Of a stretch of DNA of 64,000 bases, positions 36,548 through 47,311 are shown piece by piece (the first letter of the stretch is position 1; every line of letters begins with the position of its first letter). The position numbers and the translations under genes were made by a program. Where the stretch lies: contig WFMF01000015.1 in NCBI GenBank assembly GCA_011033025.1, positions 930,001-994,000 on the forward strand, given 5' to 3'. A model generated the notes under the pieces. The model was not told the DNA's origin. It did no database searches and saw only the letters and a program-made list of their open reading frames with translations. Origin of the DNA: Beroe forskalii. Lineage: Eukaryota; Ctenophora; Nuda; Beroida; Beroidae.

Positions 36548-39500
36548 CTAGAGGAGTTGGTAGCCGAAGCTACTGAGCATGTCCCGACATTGGGACTCCA
36601 CTATCCGAGCATGGCCCGGGTCCATCGTGTTCTTCCAGTTGTCCACCACTTCAGCAGTGTTGCGGACCACCTGCGGGGAATAGGTCGATCAAAGGGACAC
36701 AAAATACTGCAGAGGCAAAAGCTCTAGAATTTAAATTTCTTTGGACAATATGTCATCATTTGAAGCAAGCAAGTTATATTTCGGAGCAACTTAATCGACT
36801 TCTCACTACTTCTAGGGTCATACAATGATTGAATTATTGCGGGAGACTCCCGGGAGCTCCCCATCCCAAGGAGTCCTTCGAGAGTCCTGCGGGAGCCCCC
36901 GGGAGGACATATGGAGTGTTTATACACTTCTAGCCGATGTACGCACCTCGTATTTGCCAGCTACTGTTGAGCCAGAGGAGCTCTTCCTAATGTAATCCTC
37001 GACATCTGGAGTTAGAGTCATCCCAGCAAAGCTGTACACTTCTCTAGCGTAGTCTATTGGAGCAGATCCAATCTGCAAGAGAGCAAAAAGTAAGAAGGAG
37101 CAGACTCAATCTGCAAGAGAGCAAAAAGTAAGAAGGAGCAGATCCAATCTAAGAGAGAGGGATAAAGTAAGAAGGAGCAGACCCAATCTGCAAGAGAGCA
37201 AAAAGTAAAGAGGAGCAGACCCAATCTGCAAGAGAGCAAAAAGTAAGAAGGAGCAGACCCAATCTGCAAGAGAGCAAAAAGTAAAGAGGAGCAGACCCAA
37301 TCTGCAAGAGAGCAAAAAGTAAGAAGGGGCAGATCCAATCTAAGAGAGAGGGATAAAGTAAATATGCAGTGGGGAGATGTCAGAAAGAGGACAGAGTGAT
37401 TTACTTCAAAGTTATTAAAGGTATTTATAACAAATTAAAACACAAGGTTAATCGTCTTTACTTTAAGTTTCATGGGTACCTTATTGTTGTAACTCGCTCG
37501 CTTATGCTAGAGCACTTTGTGAAATTGAATTTCAACACACTGGTAAAGGTATTTATAGAAATCAAGATATTAGAGATGAACAGTGCTCGGCGCTCGCATG
37601 GTAGAAACTATACAATATACTCACATCCTCGTATCTCACGACCCTGTAGACATCCCTGAACTGCGGCGTGAGTCCCACTCTAACGTTGTGGAGGTACGTC
37701 TGACAGATGTCTGCTGCCACCGACCTGATGTCAGCCTCGTTGAACTTTGACTTCTTCTCTCCGTTTCCCTGGTACAACTCCCCGAATGTACTCTAAAGCA
37801 GGAGGGGGGTTTGGTGAGGGATATAATGAGGTGCACAGACTGTAGTGACAGAATTAGTGTGTCACAAACAGTCGTAACAAAATACTACAGAAAATTGAAA
37901 AACTGAAACTGGTTACATCAAAAATTCAATTTAAAAACAAATATCAACTCACCATCGATTCAACTTTTGAAGCACTAACATAATATGACATACCATTCTC
38001 GATTGGATGATGGGTCTAGGGTCCCTGATGAGGTGGAGTATCTTGAAGTTGAGGCACCCCAAGGCCGGGAGACGGGAGAGGAGGGTGAAGTCCCGCAGTC
38101 GGATCACCTTGGCAGTCACCAGGTCTCTGCTTCTACACATCTCCTCAACTTTAGCTGCGAGGGATGAGCTACAGTTTTACAACTTGTAGGAATAACGGCC
38201 CAATATTGTGTCGCGCTGTCATCTTAGATGAACGGTTATTTTAACCTGATTTAATTTAACCTAGCGCGAGGCAATGTCGGGCCGTCAATTCTCACTGAGA
38301 CCTACTGGTAGAAATCACAAGTTTATAATCTGATATCGCAATTTTCATTTTAAAGTCTCAAAGATGCGAGTTTCCAAAGAGCGAACAAAATATAAAAATC
38401 TCAAATATCGCAAACGGTAACTCGGTAATCTGCCGATGCACACCTGGGCACACCTGGGCAAACAAAAAATAAAAGCCAATCTAACATAGTTACAACGCTC
38501 TGGAAATTGACAAGAAATTGCAGCTGAGACTTACTGAGGTCCTCAGGTGTTGCAGCCTTGAGGGTAGCTTTCAGCTCTGTGCTCTTAGGCTTTCTGAACT
38601 CTGGTTTTACTTCACCGTTGTCATTCAAGTAACCTTGGAGACGATGAAAATATTGTAGGATACACTTTCGAACCATTCAAAAATTTCCGTTAATTCTTCA
38701 TTTCTGTCTAATTGGGTATAAAATTTTGAAATAATATTTGAAATATGTGCTACATGGCACATAAAAACCCCCAGTCACATGTTTGGTATTGAATCAACTA
38801 ACATGAAGGGATTTGCTCCACGAAGCACGCTCCCCCATTGACGGGTACTTGACATGTTTGAACTGACACTGACACTCGTTACTCAGGATTTCCAGTTTTA
38901 TCCGGTCATACTCATCTTCTGACAAAACCTGCCCTTCTTTCAGCACCTGAGAGAAGGAGTCTTTCAAGGGTGGAGTGAGGGGGGGTGGTAGGTGAGTGCA
39001 TTGCCAGTACCTGAAAATAGGAATCAAAGCAATGAAAGGCGTAATTTCAATCAGAATGATCAAGTTAGAGGATCTGAACTCCGGACTTCTCAAAGTTTTA
39101 AGTTGTCAATACATGAAACTACCAAATGCATAGATTAGAGAACCATATCAAGTTAAACACTCACGCTGGAAAACGCCCTTTGATCGAGAGGCTCGAAGAA
39201 GTCGAGGACTCGCTCGTTTTCCTTGAAGAAGCTCTCAAGCCACGTGCTGCCCGACCTTGCTTCTGATACGATGATTAGGAACGGGATACTCTGATTGGAT
39301 GACGTCACCTCCTGAAAGGTAGAAGGCTTATCAGCAATCAATAATTGGTGAATGACAAGATTATATCTCTGAAATTCAGAAGTATAGATATCAAAGTGTC
39401 AAAAAATAGACATCAAAGTTTTAGTATTATATTCCAAAACATGAAGTTTGAAGATTCGTGATCTGGAAATTGAAATCAGAACGAAACACGTAACGCTTTA

Positions 39501-39643
39501 AAATGAGATTATTTATAAGAACAAACCAAGTTGAGAGTGTTGGGAGTATTTGTGTAAAGGAGGAAGACACATGAGAAGAGGATGATGAGAACGAGCAGGA
39601 CCCCGACAACAAGACGCCGGTATGCCAGGTTAACAGGCCGCAT
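36548..39643 (-). pseudogene. Carbohydrate sulfotransferase (CHST/GlcNAc-6-O type), left copy, frameshifted in exon 3
   Basis: A Golgi type II membrane sulfotransferase that would move sulfate from PAPS to a sugar. Exons (minus strand): 39643-39527 (MRPVNLAYRR, then one membrane helix), 39311-39165 (PAPS 5'-phosphosulfate loop ARSGSTW), 39010-38803, about 38642-38535, 38154-37994 (3'-phosphate site HLIRDPRP), 37792-37625, 37072-36947 and 36670-36548 (stop). Exon 3 is 208 nt here against 201 in the right copy. The difference is in a C-rich segment and shifts the frame, giving an early stop. The exon 4 acceptor CAG of the right copy reads CTA here, although an in-phase AG lies 9 nt upstream. 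The last exon, with its conserved end MLSSFGYQLL, is intact. It is called a pseudogene on the frameshift; a base-calling error in the poly-C run could also explain it. Confidence 0.8.
37066..37372. repeat. 38-bp tandem array over the sulfotransferase exon 7 acceptor (left copy)
   Basis: On the minus strand eight units of about 38 bp each carry CTTTTTGCTCTCTTGCAG, or the variant TTTATCCCTCTCTCTTAG, followed by ATTGGATCTGCTCC or ATTGGGTCTGCTCC. Every unit therefore has a polypyrimidine tract, an AG and the first bases of exon 7. Only the unit nearest the exon is followed by its full length. The right copy has four units. Confidence 0.92.
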
Positions 39644-40971
39644 GATGGGAGCTGCCAGAGGGCAGAGAAGGGGGAGAAGAAAGAAGGGGTAGTACAGAGA
39701 AGGGGGAGAAGAGAGAGAGAGAGGGGGACAGAGAAGGGGGACTGGGAGAGATGGGGAGCTGGTGAACTACAGAAATGCGGTTTTCAGCTCTTGAGAGGAA
39801 GTAGTACAACGTGGCCTCAGACCGGGCAGTGATTCGTCAGAAGAAGGCGTCTCTTAGAGTGGCTCTGGTATCAAGGTTCCGCAACCAGAGGTTTCCTCAG
39901 ACTACAGGTTGTCTGTAGCTGTCTGGAGGCAGACGGCACTGTCTGCCAGCTGCAGGGGCACTTCCTATAATTACAGACACGAATGTTAGGATGTGAAGTT
40001 AACGTAAAGCAGAGAGGTGTATCACGAAATATATTCAGTAATGATATTAGCGATAAAAAGTCTCAGAATTCAACTAATAACATGAAAACCTGCCATTCCT
40101 GGTATCTAGCAGGGTCGTTACAAGCCGTTACAGCCTTAAAACCTTACAAAAAGGAGCCAACTTTAAGCAAAAGATACTGTGAGAGACTAAAATTCTAGCA
40201 CTGTTTCTGCAGGAAAGCTTAGTTCAGCTGCTCAGTTCACAGAATTGAGCTAAATTCTAAAGAAGGTCAAATCATATTATATTGCTTGATTCAAAGAACG
40301 GTGAGTAGTGACAAAAGACACTGAGGATCTGTGCAGCACATCATATCATATCAATGCATATCTTGAAATTATACAAGTTTTCTTAAACATGGCAAAACGC
40401 CAATGGTAGAGACTTGTTTCAATCAGAAGTTTACACTTTATCACAAGTGATGTTTCAAGATCTAACAAAATGATGCTGCAAATAGCCAATAATAGTAACA
40501 GCATAGTAAGTGCTGTGAGAACAAATGAAATAGACAGTTATCCCATGGGACTAAAGTGGGTTGAGAGGCTTGTCAGAAAATTATAACTGTCATGAAAAAG
40601 TATTTCTAGTAGAACTATGAAAAGTTAATTTGAGATTATTAAAAGTTCGCCACACCAGCAGCAGCACAATGTATATCGAATTAAATAAATAATTACCACA
40701 GGAAAAAGATCTAGCGCGAAATAAATGCCGCAGTTAAAACTTAAATAGCATGTAGCTATATAATATTAAAGCTATGCCCAGCATTTAATAATAGCAAGCG
40801 AATTTCATAAAAAAAAAAACGAATGAAAAGAAGCTCAGCGCATCAGCACAGCGAAAGAGTGTTTAGCTAGAGAGGTGGGGCACAGCTGTGTTTATATTGC
40901 AGCACATCACACATACTTCTTCCATCTGGATTAGTGAGAGATGGCCAGTTGTGATAAGTGTCTGCAGGGGT

Positions 40972-41686
40972 TGGTCGGGCACGTGACATCACCTTCAGTA
41001 GATCCAAGGTGTTAAATGGTTCACATGATTTACTATCGTATTTTCACAAACACGTTACGCTAATTAACCTCTATTTAAAGGAAATCTTTAATATACAACG
41101 AACTGCAGGCATTTACAACATTATTAGAACAGACTTCAAATAACAAATAAAGAGAAACTGTACTTTGGGCGTTGATGCCTAATGGCGCGAATATGACTTG
41201 ATGAAAACAAACAATCTTGAATCGTCTGCCAAAATATCAAATTGTGAAATGTCAGATTTTGGAATAAGACCAAAAGCTGTAGGTAGTAAAACAGTAAATG
41301 AATTCGTCATGAACATTCCCGAATAATCCAATGAAATAACGTGCATGTAACGTGCATACATAATTTGTAGTCTGCAACTGATGAGTTCTGGAGGTGATAT
41401 TCGCATAAAGGTCCAGGATATATTCAGTTACAGTAATTACGGCAAATTAGCTTCAACGACAGTGTATGGGTGGGAAGTATAGGGTGGAAGAGCAACGGCA
41501 TTTCATTACAACGTTCAACAGAGAGTCAGCGGCAAGTCCCACACAGAATACATTGGGAAGAAGAAGAAGGGTAGCTCATCTTTCTATAACAGTGGTAGAC
41601 AACCATTTAACTTTGAGACAGACGATTCTTCATTATCCGTGTTACATCGCACATCTCCGTGATTGAATTAAGCACCGTATCATATA
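40972..41686. other. Spacer between the left arm and METTL14, no gene seen
   Basis: AT-rich. Short frames on both strands look random. METTL14's 3' UTR should lie at the right end, but no AATAAA is obvious. Confidence 0.45.
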
Positions 41687-42605
41687 TCACTCCGAGAACA
41701 TGGATTTCTGAGTACCGGAGTGCTCAGTGTCCACCTCTGAAACCACCTCTCCCCCGTCCTCTCGCTCCACCTCTACTCCCCATGCCTGGTCCACCTCGCC
41801 CTCCCGAGCCTCCCCTCCCACCCATGCTGGGCCCACTTCTGCTGCCCATACCAGGCCCCCTCCTCTCCCACCCATGCCACCTCTACTCCCCATACCAGGT
41901 CCACCTCTTCCGCCCATACTCGGTACACCTCTGCCGCCCATACCGGATCCGCCCCTACCGCCCATGCTGGGCCCGCCTCTCCCGCCCATGCCTGATCCGC
42001 CTCTGGAACCGGAGGAGCCCCGCATGGAGGCGCCGCCCCGCGGAGCAGAGCTGCTTCCACGGGAGCCGCCCGCGCCCCGGGAGCCCGCAGCAGTGCGGGA
42101 ACCTCCCCGGCCCCGCGATCCCCAGGCTTTGGGGGACTTGGGGCGGAGGTTCTCTATGTCTTGCCGCTGCGGTAAGAGTCTGGATTCTCTGCGGAAAATG
42201 ATCCTAATTAGGGGGTTATTAACTGAATATTTTCATTGACTCATGACCCTGCTCACAGCAGCTGTCACAATCAGATGACTCAACAAATTGTGTGTGTCTT
42301 CAACAAAAGACTGACGCAAAGAAGACGAATATTATGCTACCATGCAAAAAGTCATAACTGACCAATTGGTTAATACTTTCAAACAGATGTATATTTTCAA
42401 CCTCTGGGTATATTTGGAACTTTGGACCTCTCCAAAGAAAAGTCTTATAATTCTGGCTAGAAGACGGTGCCTTGAAATCTAACATACTTGAATGCACTGA
42501 GGTATTGCTCTGAGTTGTAGTTGCTTGCGGAGATCTCAGGTCCGACAGTAACCCAGCCGGCTCTGAGGTTGGCGTCCGAGCCAAACAAGTGCAGTCTCCG
42601 GCGAC
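41687..42605 (-). CDS. METTL14: METTL14 m6A methyltransferase subunit, last two exons only
   Basis: METTL14 is the non-catalytic, RNA-binding partner of METTL3 in the nuclear N6-adenosine mRNA methyltransferase. Two exons are visible on the minus strand: 42605-42488 ([20 protein letters not shown], then [18 protein letters not shown]; donor AA|GTATGT) and 42188-41687 (acceptor CCGCAG, then [15 protein letters not shown], an Arg/Gly-rich tail of [13 protein letters not shown] repeats, stop TGA at 41689-41687). Phases agree (2 to 2). The LRPKSP motif and RG-rich tail match the family's C-terminus. The tail is longer and more Met/Pro-containing than I would expect. The exons for the methyltransferase fold should lie above 42,610, but fold-back element C begins at 42,803 and none is recognised. 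This is a 5'-truncated copy or an interrupted gene. Confidence 0.87.
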
Positions 42606-42802
42606 CTAAACAAAACCTGAAACAAAGGAACATGGAAAATTGGAAATTAAAGGTATTAATAAACCAGAAACAGAGTTATCCAGCGGATATATCATCGAAA
42701 TCAATTGTTATCACGCCCCAACACCAGTTATCAGAAGTTCTTGAGAGCTAAAAATAAAAAAAGTCGCGTTTTTCGGCCTGAAAACGGCCTTTTTGGCCCT
42801 TC

Positions 42803-44960
42803 ATAATGAGGAACCCTACAAGTGGATCCTGCGTGGTAAATGTTGTGTGGTAAAATACTGTGTGGTTAATGAAATTCGGCGTTCGCGCCCGCCGAAAAGT
42901 ACAAAAATGTAAACAAACCCCATTTTCGCACGATCTGCAGGTTTTTGCACGTGTTCCATACCAACTTCACATTCCAAACGTGTTCTATGCTCGACTCGGT
43001 ATTATGATTGAATTCCTTGAATTCCTTGCTAATGTGCAATGGGGGAAATGGGTGCAATTGGACATGTAAATCGAATTCCTTACCACACGCTCAATTGATT
43101 TTCACAATCGTGGGTAAATGTGCGTGTATAGTTGAGTGATTATACACTCAACATCTTACACACGAATGCTAAATGCAATAAATGTTACTTTGTCTCAGAA
43201 ATAAATTGAAAATAGAAAAGCGTTATATTGACCGTTAATAAAGTTGGGGAATTTTCACGAGAATCTTGAATAATTTGGAATTGTAATTCACACTCAAGCA
43301 CTTTGTCCTCCTCATTCCCTTTTGATTGATATAATTTTCATAGGGTGTTCTTTCCGAAAAATCCTCGAAAATCAGCCTTTAAGGTGGGGGACCCCTTATA
43401 GATTTGAGATATTGTCTTGGCCAGGATTGGTCCAGGTGGCAACGACCTGCTTTGTCCTGCTCCAAAGACTGTAACTGTATGAATGTCCCATTCGTAAAAG
43501 CAGGTATAAATTAACTGGACAAAAGTGGAATAAAATAGGTTACTTGTCTCTTGGAGATTTTGAGACTTTTCTGCAACAATGCTTGCCATTTAATGAAATT
43601 TTAGCCATAAACCCGAATCAACCGGCCACACCTTAGGACTAGAGTTAGGGTGACACTGACCCGGTTTGATTAGGGTTGATTCGGTTATTTCGGGTTGTTT
43701 TGCTTGTTTAGGAGTTTAGGGTTGATTCGAGGATGATTTTGGGTTGGTTCGAGGTGGTTTCGGGGTTTTCCGCTTATTTCGGCATGATTCGGCTAGTTAC
43801 TTACGTTTTGGTAAGTTTTGGTGAGTTTGACTGGGCGTGCTCAGGACATCTGCGTCGTGCGCGTCTCCTTCCAGCTCAGCAATGAGTTGTTGTTCACAGC
43901 AGTGTACCCCGGAACAGGAGGTGTATCCGGCTGATCACAGGCTGGGATGATGACAAGACACCTTCCACTTGGACAGTTTGGGTGCGGTTTGTGAGTTCCA
44001 GCTTGTAGTATTGACGATGGGAGGGCGCCCTCCCGGAAGGAGGGCAGTTCGGCAGCTATGGTATGGTGTCTTACAACAGTACCACTGTCCCGAATGTCCC
44101 TAACTCAAGAACAAGTGAATCGTAACAGGGATAATTGGGAAAATAGTCCAGTCTATAAATAGAATCGGTCAGGGAACTAACTAACTAATTTTTTTGCGAA
44201 AAATCACTAAAATTTCATTCAATGGCAACCATGTTGAGGAGAAGTCTCAAAATCTCCAAGAGACAAATAACCAATTTTGTTCCACTTTTGTCCTGTTAAT
44301 ATCTCAAACAATATCTCAAATTTATAAGGGGTCCCCCACCTTAAAGGCTGATTTTCGAGGATTTTTCGGAAAGAACACCCTATGAAAATTATATCGATCA
44401 AAAGGGAATGAGGAGGACAAAGTGCTTGAGTGTGAATTACAATTCCAAATTATTCAAGATTCTCGTGAAAATTCCCCAACTTTATTAACGGTCAATATAA
44501 CGCTTTTCTATTTTCAATTTATTTCTGAGACAAAGTAACATTTATTGCATTTAGCATTCGTGTGTAAGATGTTGAGTGTATAATCACTCAACTATACACG
44601 CACATTTACACACGATTGTGAAAATCAATTGAGCGTGTGGTAAGGAATTCGATTTACATGTCCAATTGCACATTAGCAAACAGAGGCTGAATTTACATGT
44701 CCAATTGCACATTAGCAAACAGAGGCTGAATTTGAGCGTGTGGTAAGGAATTCAATCATAATACCGAGTCGAGCATAGAACACGTTTGGAATGTGAAGTT
44801 GGTATGGAACACGTGCAAAAACCAGCAGATCGTGCGAAAATGGGGTTTGTTTACATTTTTGTACTTTTCGGCGGGCGCGAACGCCGAATTTCATTAACCA
44901 CACAGTATTTTACCACACAACATTTACCACGCAGGATCCACTTGTAGGGTTCCTCATTAT
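42803..44960. mobile_element. Fold-back type element C (about 2.2 kb)
   Basis: The ends are inverted: ATAATGAGGAACCCTACAAG at 42,803 pairs with CTTGTAGGGTTCCTCATTAT ending at 44,960. The arms run to about 43,600 and from about 44,210, with a few indels (about 95 bp extra in the left arm near 43,430-43,520, and a local duplication of AATTTACATGTCCAATTGCA in the right). The loop (43,605-44,205) has degenerate GGGTTGATTCGG repeats. No transposase frame is found. It lies directly upstream of the METTL14 exons. Confidence 0.88.
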
Positions 44961-45555
44961 TCGCGATAGAGGTTGCAGGGGGGGGGGGCAACCGCAAATA
45001 GAGGTATCTGGTCACAAATCATATTCGCCAGTTTTCGCTGGTTTCCCTGTAAAATCCAAAAAACCCGATTTTTTCCTCTAAAAACTGTGAATTGTGAGAT
45101 AAGAGATTATTTATTTTTGAGAGCAAAAAATTACAATTTGGCTGGTTAACTGGTTGAGCTGAATGTTGAAAGGGATTGTTCTGCTTCCAATGCTCGCCAA
45201 TTCCTCCTAACAGTTACAAGTGATGCCTTGTATTATGGCAGAATGCAGATATATTAATGGGCTTATTGACAGTTTCATTGATGAATTCTTCACTGTTAAG
45301 AAAAGGAAGACCCACACTAATAGCCAGAGCAGGAAGAATAAATTAAATTCAGTTAATGGCAATCAATTGAACCAATCCCAGATTTAATTTAATGGGGTTT
45401 CATGTTGCACCTTCAATTAATTTCTCCAATCTTATCATTATTAATCTAATTAGCCCCATCTCCTCAAAGGCATCTCGGAGGATTGCAGAAGCACTACCCT
45501 TTTCACTTCTATAATTCTTTCACCTACATTCTACAACGTTTCAAGACAAGTTCAA
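44961..45555. other. Non-coding spacer with G10 run
   Basis: Contains a run of ten G at about 44,979-44,988 and AT-rich sequence. No gene is seen. Confidence 0.4.
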
Positions 45556-47205
45556 GATGTCTCAAAGGACCGTCATCATCTCATTTGAAGGAGTGAATCT
45601 TCGGTCGAGGTGCGTGGTGAAGGAGATGTCCCTCTATCTGGTGTCCTTCTATCTGATGCCCTTCTACCCGTAACAAATTGACATTTACACTCTCCAGGGA
45701 GTACCCAGGCAGGGTGTGCCATACTCCTTATTCTCAGTATACGAGAGGAGCAACCACGAAAAGTGTTGCAGAAGAGCTGACGCTAGGATGGCAGATGTCA
45801 GAGAACCTCGTAGGCCACGTACCAACCGGCATGGAACAACCCAACGAACTGCTGTCAATAACAACGGTTTCAGGGTTATCGCTATCGACTTGAGAGGGAT
45901 GGACTACGGAGCTGATTACGAGGGGCCCTGCAGGAAAACAGAGGAAGGATTGGGAACATTATTGAGGAGTACCGGGGACTCGGAGTGAAAGTTTATATCC
46001 TACAATCTACCGCTGACCATAGCTCCAGCGATTCAAGCAGCGAAGCAGATAATCAGAGATTTAGACCCCGACTTCTGCTTCCCCTTCGAGTGCAACATCA
46101 GCTTCACGGCTCTCATAAACAGAACGAGATTCAAATACTACAAGACGTCGGTAGTGTGTTTACATCGTGCCGATGTTTCCAAACTTGATATATTTGAGGA
46201 CGAGATAGATTCTATGATATTGGAGGATTGTGCCCTTCATATGGATGCGGATCTGAACGTGGGTTGGGAAATGAAAGGTGTGCAGCTTCTTCTGCAGCAG
46301 ACGAAAAGGAGAATGAAGATATGTTCCGTTTGTCAGAGGGAGATGAAGGCACTCTACCTTGCCAGACATATCAGGACACAAGTGAATATCTGCACGATAA
46401 GTGAAACTATGGTTCAGGGGGATTTGGCGGAGCATAAGAGGGCATGTAATAATAGGTATAGTACGTAGTTATCACCAACAACTTAACACGTTAACAATTA
46501 TTATATCACAAATGCGTAATTCTGCCTGGCTTATAACCAAAAACTCAAAATTACTGATCTAATATCGTCGCGTTTATAACTCAACACTGCTCGGTGAGAT
46601 CGTGGTTAGCAGATTACTAAGTTAATAATACACAAAGTATAAATGTTACCCCCTATCAGATAAAGAAGATAGAGGAGAACAAGAACAACCTGAGCACAAA
46701 CAACGTGTACGGGTACTATGACAAGGAGCTGGAGGAAGAGGGCGAAGTGGGTGGGGGCGAGGACGCTAGGGAGGAGAAAACCTCATCTATCTTCTCCGGA
46801 TATCTGAGGAAGCTTCCTCGGATAGGACAATCCACCTGCTCCTTGTGGAAAACAGCCATACACAGCATTACGTTGTGATTAAGGACCTATCGGCGGCTTT
46901 ACGCAATGAGAAAAGCAAGAGGAAGAAATTCCACTGTCCCCGATGTTTGAACAGGTGGGTATTGAATGAATTACTATGGGTTTTCATCATTGCGCAACAC
47001 TGTGAAAATATGAAATTTGGATTCTACTGATCATTGGACAACACATAATTTATGATTTTATAGATGTATGTTGAAATCTATTTTCAGCTTTGGGAGCCGA
47101 TTTCTATTGGATAGTCACGAAGAAATGTGTCGGAACTTCAAGGCTCAGAAAACCGAAATGCCAAAGGAAAAGACAGTAAAGCATTCCATCTTCATTAGTA
47201 AGTGT
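45556..47205 (+). pseudogene. N-terminal part of a mobile-element family-B DNA polymerase ORF, broken
   Basis: Starts around MSQRTVIISFEGVNLRS (45,556). Protein-like pieces follow in changing frames: ALQENRGRIGNIIEEYRG (about 45,930), an acidic stretch, a Cys-pair finger (KICSVCQREMKALYLARH, about 46,318), NNVYGYYDKELEEEGE (about 46,697) and a second finger (HYVVIKDLSAALRN, FHCPRCLNR, then FLLDSHEEMC after a 140-bp intron-like gap). The HYVVIKDLS plus CPRC...H...C block is the finger that precedes the polymerase domain in family-B polymerase ORFs of large self-replicating DNA elements (Polinton/Maverick-like or relatives). Several frame changes show it is not intact. Fold-back element D interrupts it just downstream. 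Confidence 0.6.
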
Positions 47206-47311
47206 CAATTCTAAATAAATTATTTAGATCATACCTAGACACGTCATTCTCTAATTTCGAGAAGATCAATGTCAATGATCTTCTGACCAGCTATTAGTAA
47301 GGGATTGACCC

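Larger units (their letters stand above)
35691..40971. repeat. Left arm of a large inverted duplication
   Basis: This segment is the reverse complement of 56,697-63,165 over its whole length, apart from indels. Examples: 40,860-40,971 matches 56,697-56,800 inverted, the sulfotransferase exons match one for one, and 35,691-36,560 matches 62,338-63,165. The inner boundary lies near 40,971 (CTGCAGGGGTTG) and the outer end runs into the 24-bp minisatellite on both sides. Sequence outside genes (35,700-36,540 and 39,660-40,970) shows no further recognisable genes. 39,655-39,760 is a purine-rich GGGAGAAG tract upstream of the gene start. Confidence 0.92.

Noticed and set aside
38007..38189. Plus-strand frames over the sulfotransferase exon 5
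   Set aside because: Shadow of the minus-strand exon carrying the HLIRDPRP motif; the same shadow appears in the right copy.
41659..42239. Proline-rich plus-strand frames opposite METTL14
   Set aside because: They are the antisense reading of the Arg/Gly-rich METTL14 tail, which is supported by splice phase and family motifs.
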